From Bacteroidia bacterium (GTDB lineage: Bacteria; Bacteroidota; Bacteroidia; Bacteroidales; Azobacteroidaceae), in assembly GCA_025996865.1 (NCBI GenBank), contig BNTV01000174.1, forward strand, positions 1 to 7,779: a stretch of DNA of 7,779 bases, given 5' to 3'. This document shows positions 6,237 to 7,779 of this stretch, piece after piece (within the stretch, counting starts at the first letter, position 1; every line of letters starts with the position of its first letter). Position numbers and translations under genes: made by a program. The notes below the pieces were generated by a model that was not told where the DNA came from, did not search any database, and was given only the letters and a program-made list of their open reading frames with translations.

Positions 6237-6266
6237 TATACAAAATCATATGTATAATCTTGTATA
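6237..6266. repeat. AT-rich imperfect palindrome
   Basis: TATACAAAATCATA (6237-6250) and TATAATCTTGTATA (6253-6266) are inverted copies with 12 of 14 positions matching and a 2-base centre (TG). It could be an operator-like site; no T-run or GC-rich stem supports a terminator. Confidence 0.5.
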
Positions 6267-6286
6267 TATAAATAAAACAGTACTTT

Positions 6287-6307
6287 TACATCCGAAGAAT
6301 AAATCTA
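6287..6307 (+). repeat. 21-bp repeated leader motif, copy 2
   Basis: Second copy of the motif at 5272-5292, sharing CCGAAGAATAAAT exactly (6292-6304). It is followed at once by ATGACTAAC (6309), an open frame of 18 codons. Confidence 0.5.
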
Positions 6308-6379
6308 AATGACTAACAATAAAATCCATTTCATTTTCAGCACAGCAGGTTTCTACATTTTATAGAGTTACTTGCAAAT

Positions 6380-6387
6380 TAGTTTTG
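6380..6387 (+). promoter_or_regulatory. Possible -7 promoter box for the PLDc_N-like gene
   Basis: TAGTTTTG fits TAnnTTTG and lies about 42 bp upstream of ATG 6429. No good -33 TTG is found at the usual distance, so this is a weak call. Confidence 0.35.
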
Positions 6388-6428
6388 ATATTAAAGAAAT
6401 ACAAAATGGTTACGTAAAATAATAAACA

Positions 6429-6632
6429 ATGAAAATAATTTTTATACTATTCTTAGTTTTATGGGCAATATCAAGTGTAATATCAATTTTTGATATTTAC
6501 CATAGAAAATTTGTTAATCCAATATGGTTGCTGCTATTGGTGCTAATACCAATTTTTGGTCCGATTATTTATGCCTTTTTCGGGAAAAATCAGATATATA
6601 TTCACAAGATTATACGGATGAAACACAGGTAG
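6429..6632 (+). CDS. PLDc_N-like small membrane protein
   Basis: 67 residues from ATG 6429. There are two hydrophobic helices: about 2-22 (FILFLVLWAISSVISIFDIY) and about 31-51 (PIWLLLLVLIPIFGPIIYAF). The second carries the W.LL.L..P..GP..Y..FG pattern of the phospholipase D/nuclease N-terminal (PLDc_N) domain, which also occurs alone in small bacterial proteins. No HKD catalytic motif is present, so it is not a phospholipase. After FGKNQ the tail (IYIHKIIRMKHR) may not be native, because a different reading frame takes over protein-like sequence at about 6590. Confidence 0.7.
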   Translation: MKIIFILFLVLWAISSVISIFDIYHRKFVNPIWLLLLVLIPIFGPIIYAFFGKNQIYIHKIIRMKHR

Positions 6633-6913
6633 ATGTTTGGATTAAAGAACATCAAACAGAAATTCAAACCATGAGCCGGAAAGATTGGCTTCAATTGGAT
6701 GAAAGTCTTAAGCATCCTGTTTTTATGAAATTCACCCCAAAACAGCGGTACGAATTTTGGTTGCACAAGATGCAGGAAACTTTGGCTTTACCTTGGTGGA
6801 ACGAATTGGAAAAGAACTCAGCCTCTCCGAATCCATCGAACTGGCAGTTGACAGTTCTTTGCAAGCATTCCGCGCCAAGAACGTTTATCTGTCTAATTAG
6901 TGTCTGTCTATAA
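6590..6913 (+). pseudogene. Fragment resembling fulvocin C-related proteins, 5' truncated and mosaic
   Basis: The frame overlapping the end of the PLDc_N gene reads YTDETQVDVWIKEHQTEIQT, then SRKDWLQLDES, then KFTPKQRYEFWLHKMQETLALPW (split here as KFTPKQRYEFW and LHKMQETLALPW). The pattern 'W..L......vf..ftp.qr..fW..K..e.l.lpW' is like the bacteriocin fulvocin C-related family of Bacteroidota. There is no own start or export signal; upstream in frame lies only antiphase PLDc_N sequence. After about 6795 this frame becomes unconvincing (KNSASPNPSNWQLTVLCK). Another frame then looks better (ERIGKELSLSESIELAV, then DSSLQAFRAKNVYLSN, stop TAG 6898-6900). It looks like two gene ends joined by deletion or frameshift. 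The family name is tentative. Confidence 0.45.
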
Positions 6914-6955
6914 AATGTAGTTAAATGATTATTTTCACATTACAGATATTTTTAG

Positions 6956-6963
6956 TACTTTTG
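6956..6963 (+). promoter_or_regulatory. -7 box of the IS transposase
   Basis: TACTTTTG matches TAnnTTTG and lies five bases upstream of ATG 6969, so the transcript would start almost on the start codon (leaderless). No clear -33 TTG is seen. Confidence 0.45.
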
Positions 6964-6968
6964 CGTTC

Positions 6969-7103
6969 ATGAAAATGAAACTATTTGAAGACTTTAAAAT
7001 AAAGTTTGAACAGGCCGACCGGTCAAGGAATCCGGAGTTGGGTCTGGTAGATACTTTGCTTGAAATCCATCCTGAGTTGATACAATATTTTAATTCAACT
7101 TAA
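6969..7103 (+). pseudogene. Truncated IS transposase, N-terminal 44 codons
   Basis: ATG 6969 encodes MKMKLFEDFKIKFEQADRSR, then NPELGLVDTLLEIHPELIQYF, then NST and stop. The 'lF.dF...fe..d......l.lvD.lL..hPEl' pattern is the beginning of transposases of a Bacteroidota IS group (IS1182- or ISNCY-like), which are usually more than 400 residues long. None of the catalytic DDE region is present. The frame stops at TAA 7101-7103, soon after the similarity ends, so the rest was deleted. Which IS family it belongs to is uncertain. Confidence 0.6.
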
Positions 7104-7121
7104 GATACCTCAAAACACTAA

Positions 7122-7235
7122 AAGTATTACACTCATACACTCACAGGTTCAAACTATTCCGTGTCATTTAGTGGTAGCGGTTTTGGAACAAGTAGTGGTG
7201 GAAACGGTCAACACACTCATCCCTCAAATAAATAA
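7122..7235 (+). pseudogene. His/Gly/Ser-rich fragment resembling the end of a phage tail-collar protein
   Basis: After TAA 7119-7121 the frame reads KYYTHTLTGSNYSVSFSG, then SGFGTSSGGNGQHTHPSNK and stops at TAA 7233-7235. The HT-HT repeats, the glycine/serine runs and GGNGQHTH are the look of phage tail fibre/tail-collar and microcystin-dependent type proteins, which carry repeated HxH metal-binding motifs. There is no start codon, so it is at best the last 37 residues of a deleted gene. Alternatively, chance. Confidence 0.35.
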
Positions 7236-7254
7236 AATAAAACTGCAAATAAAT

Positions 7255-7467
7255 ATGGGACTATTTATAATGATTATATATACATTGCTGCTTATTTTCG
7301 TATTGGCAGTAATGTTTTTGAAAATAAAACAGAAAGAAAAAATACATTCTGTTTGGTTCTGGATGTTGGGTATTCTGATAATACTTCCAATTTTGTATTT
7401 GACAACTATTGGATACTTTTCGGTTTCACATATAAAGATCGAAGATACAATACAACAAATACCATGA
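7255..7467 (+). CDS. Small two-helix membrane protein, function unknown
   Basis: 70 residues from ATG 7255 to TGA 7465-7467. An upstream GTG in the same frame at 7171 is less likely, because that stretch overlaps the tail-collar-like frame and is not membrane-like. Two hydrophobic helices are visible: about 3-22 (LFIMIIYTLLLIFVLAVMFL) and about 33-54 (VWFWMLGILIILPILYLTTIG), joined by a short basic loop (KIKQKEKIH). The tail is polar. It is followed by a clean terminator hairpin 23 bp later, which supports it being an expressed gene. I do not recognise the family. Confidence 0.6.
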   Translation: MGLFIMIIYTLLLIFVLAVMFLKIKQKEKIHSVWFWMLGILIILPILYLTTIGYFSVSHIKIEDTIQQIP

Positions 7468-7490
7468 ATTAATTGGAGTAAATTATTTTT

Positions 7491-7528
7491 AATCTACGCT
7501 AATTGTTTCAATGATTAGCGTAGATTTT
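7491..7528. terminator. Hairpin terminator after the small membrane protein gene
   Basis: AATCTACGCTAAT (7491-7503) and ATTAGCGTAGATT (7514-7526) pair perfectly over 13 bp with a 10-base loop, followed by TT and preceded by TTTTT on the other strand's exit side. It could work in both directions. Confidence 0.78.
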
Positions 7529-7537
7529 ACAAAAAAT

Positions 7538-7645
7538 ATTATTTTATACTCAATAAGAAAAATTTTATTAATTGTTTTGTCCGTTATCGTCTATATGGCA
7601 GCCAATAATGATTTGTATGCAGACGTAGTAATAATTGTCGAATAA
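7538..7645 (+). pseudogene. Membrane-helix fragment, possible 5' piece of a broken gene
   Basis: An open frame without an early ATG reads LYSIRKILLIVLSVIVYMAA, then NNDLYADVVIIVE and stops at TAA 7643-7645. The basic start and the hydrophobic run LLIVLSVIVYMAA look like a membrane segment or signal anchor. It may be part of the same gene as the TPR-like piece at 7678, in a different frame. Weak evidence. Confidence 0.3.
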
Positions 7646-7677
7646 CATGTGAATCTCATGGATATTGGCCATTAAAT

Positions 7678-7779
7678 ATGTGTCCGGTAAAGTTTATGCC
7701 ATTATACAAGTTGTACAAACTCTATGAGGATTTGGGTGAAAAAGAAAAGGCTTTGGCGATAGTTAAAAAGATTATTGAC
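7678..7779 (+). CDS. TPR-like C-terminal segment (as in O-antigen ligase/polymerase proteins), partial
   Basis: The frame runs off the right edge: MCPVKFMPLYKLYKLYEDLG, then EKEKALAIVKKIID. The helix-turn-helix pattern 'P..fMPLYkLykLYe..Ge.eKAlaia.kIi' is that of the last TPR-like repeat in Bacteroidota Wzy_C/O-antigen ligase-domain membrane proteins. The frame extends upstream to a TGA at about 7608-7610 with less convincing sequence. ATG 7678 is only the first in-frame ATG. This could be a 3' remnant rather than an intact gene. Confidence 0.45.
   Translation, partial: MCPVKFMPLYKLYKLYEDLGEKEKALAIVKKIID

Larger units (their letters stand above)
6201..6428. other. AT-rich intergenic stretch with palindrome and repeated motif
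   Basis: No convincing gene. It holds an AT-rich palindrome at 6237-6266, the second copy of the 21-bp motif (6287-6307), an 18-codon open frame (6309-6365) beginning MTNNKIHFIF and ending at TAG, and a possible -7 box for the next gene (6380-6387). The 18-codon frame resembles the start of a signal peptide and may be the remnant of a lost gene. Confidence 0.6.
6899..7103 (+). mobile_element. Left-end remnant of an insertion sequence
   Basis: Begins about where the preceding frame ends (GTGTCTGTCTATAAAATG, about 6899-6916) and carries the first codons of a transposase. The outer boundary is a guess, as the other inverted terminal end is not in the window. The right side of the element is missing: unrelated sequence follows 7103. 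Confidence 0.5.

Noticed and set aside
7146..7164. GGTTCAAA followed by TATTCCG, reminiscent of the tRNA-Leu 3' end as a possible attachment site
   Set aside because: Only eight bases match in a row; too short and too poorly aligned to call a repeat of the tRNA end.
7171..7254. GTG-started extension of the small membrane protein
   Set aside because: The stretch is better explained by the His/Gly-rich frame, and a normal ATG at 7255 begins the membrane segment.
1..7779. CRISPR array, toxin-antitoxin pair or defence operon
   Set aside because: No spaced direct repeats and no nuclease, toxin or antitoxin motifs were found; the closely spaced small genes have no recognisable pair.

Overview
The window looks like chromosomal DNA from an AT-rich member of the Bacteroidota, probably the order Bacteroidales. 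Promoters fit the Bacteroidota pattern (-7 box TAnnTTTG, -33 box TTG), there are no Shine-Dalgarno sequences, and a DUF4492 gene sits in front of cydA. UPF0158, DUF1080 and PLDc_N-like small proteins fit the same lineage.

Layout. Positions 1-300 hold the 3' end of a DUF1080 (3-keto-disaccharide hydrolase family) gene. Positions 417-1888 carry two genes, a UPF0158 protein and a 338-residue coiled-coil protein. This pair is bracketed by two nearly identical 50-bp copies (317-366 and 1973-2022) of a perfect hairpin. The second copy ends exactly on the cydB stop codon. Positions 2020-4976, minus strand, hold the operon DUF4492-cydA-cydB for a cytochrome bd quinol oxidase, with a well-formed promoter and a perfect 12-bp tandem repeat in its leader. 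Divergent from it are a tRNA-Leu(GAG) with its own promoter and a hairpin terminator.

Downstream of the tRNA (5234-7779) the sequence changes to low-density, decayed DNA. It holds a secreted-protein gene broken by a frameshift and an in-frame TAA, several small membrane-protein genes and a fragment resembling fulvocin C-related proteins. It also holds the first 44 codons of an IS transposase, a short His/Gly-rich fragment resembling phage tail-collar proteins, and two pieces of what may be one broken membrane/TPR gene at the right edge. This looks like accessory DNA eroded by insertion and deletion next to a tRNA gene.

How it works together. The confident physiology is oxygen respiration or scavenging by cytochrome bd: CydA carries the haem and quinol sites, CydB is its partner, and the DUF4492 protein is a plausible small accessory subunit. 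The best candidates for something undescribed are the hairpin-flanked UPF0158/coiled-coil module and the tandem-repeat leader of the cyd operon. I did not find a convincing defence system, CRISPR array or complete mobile element.
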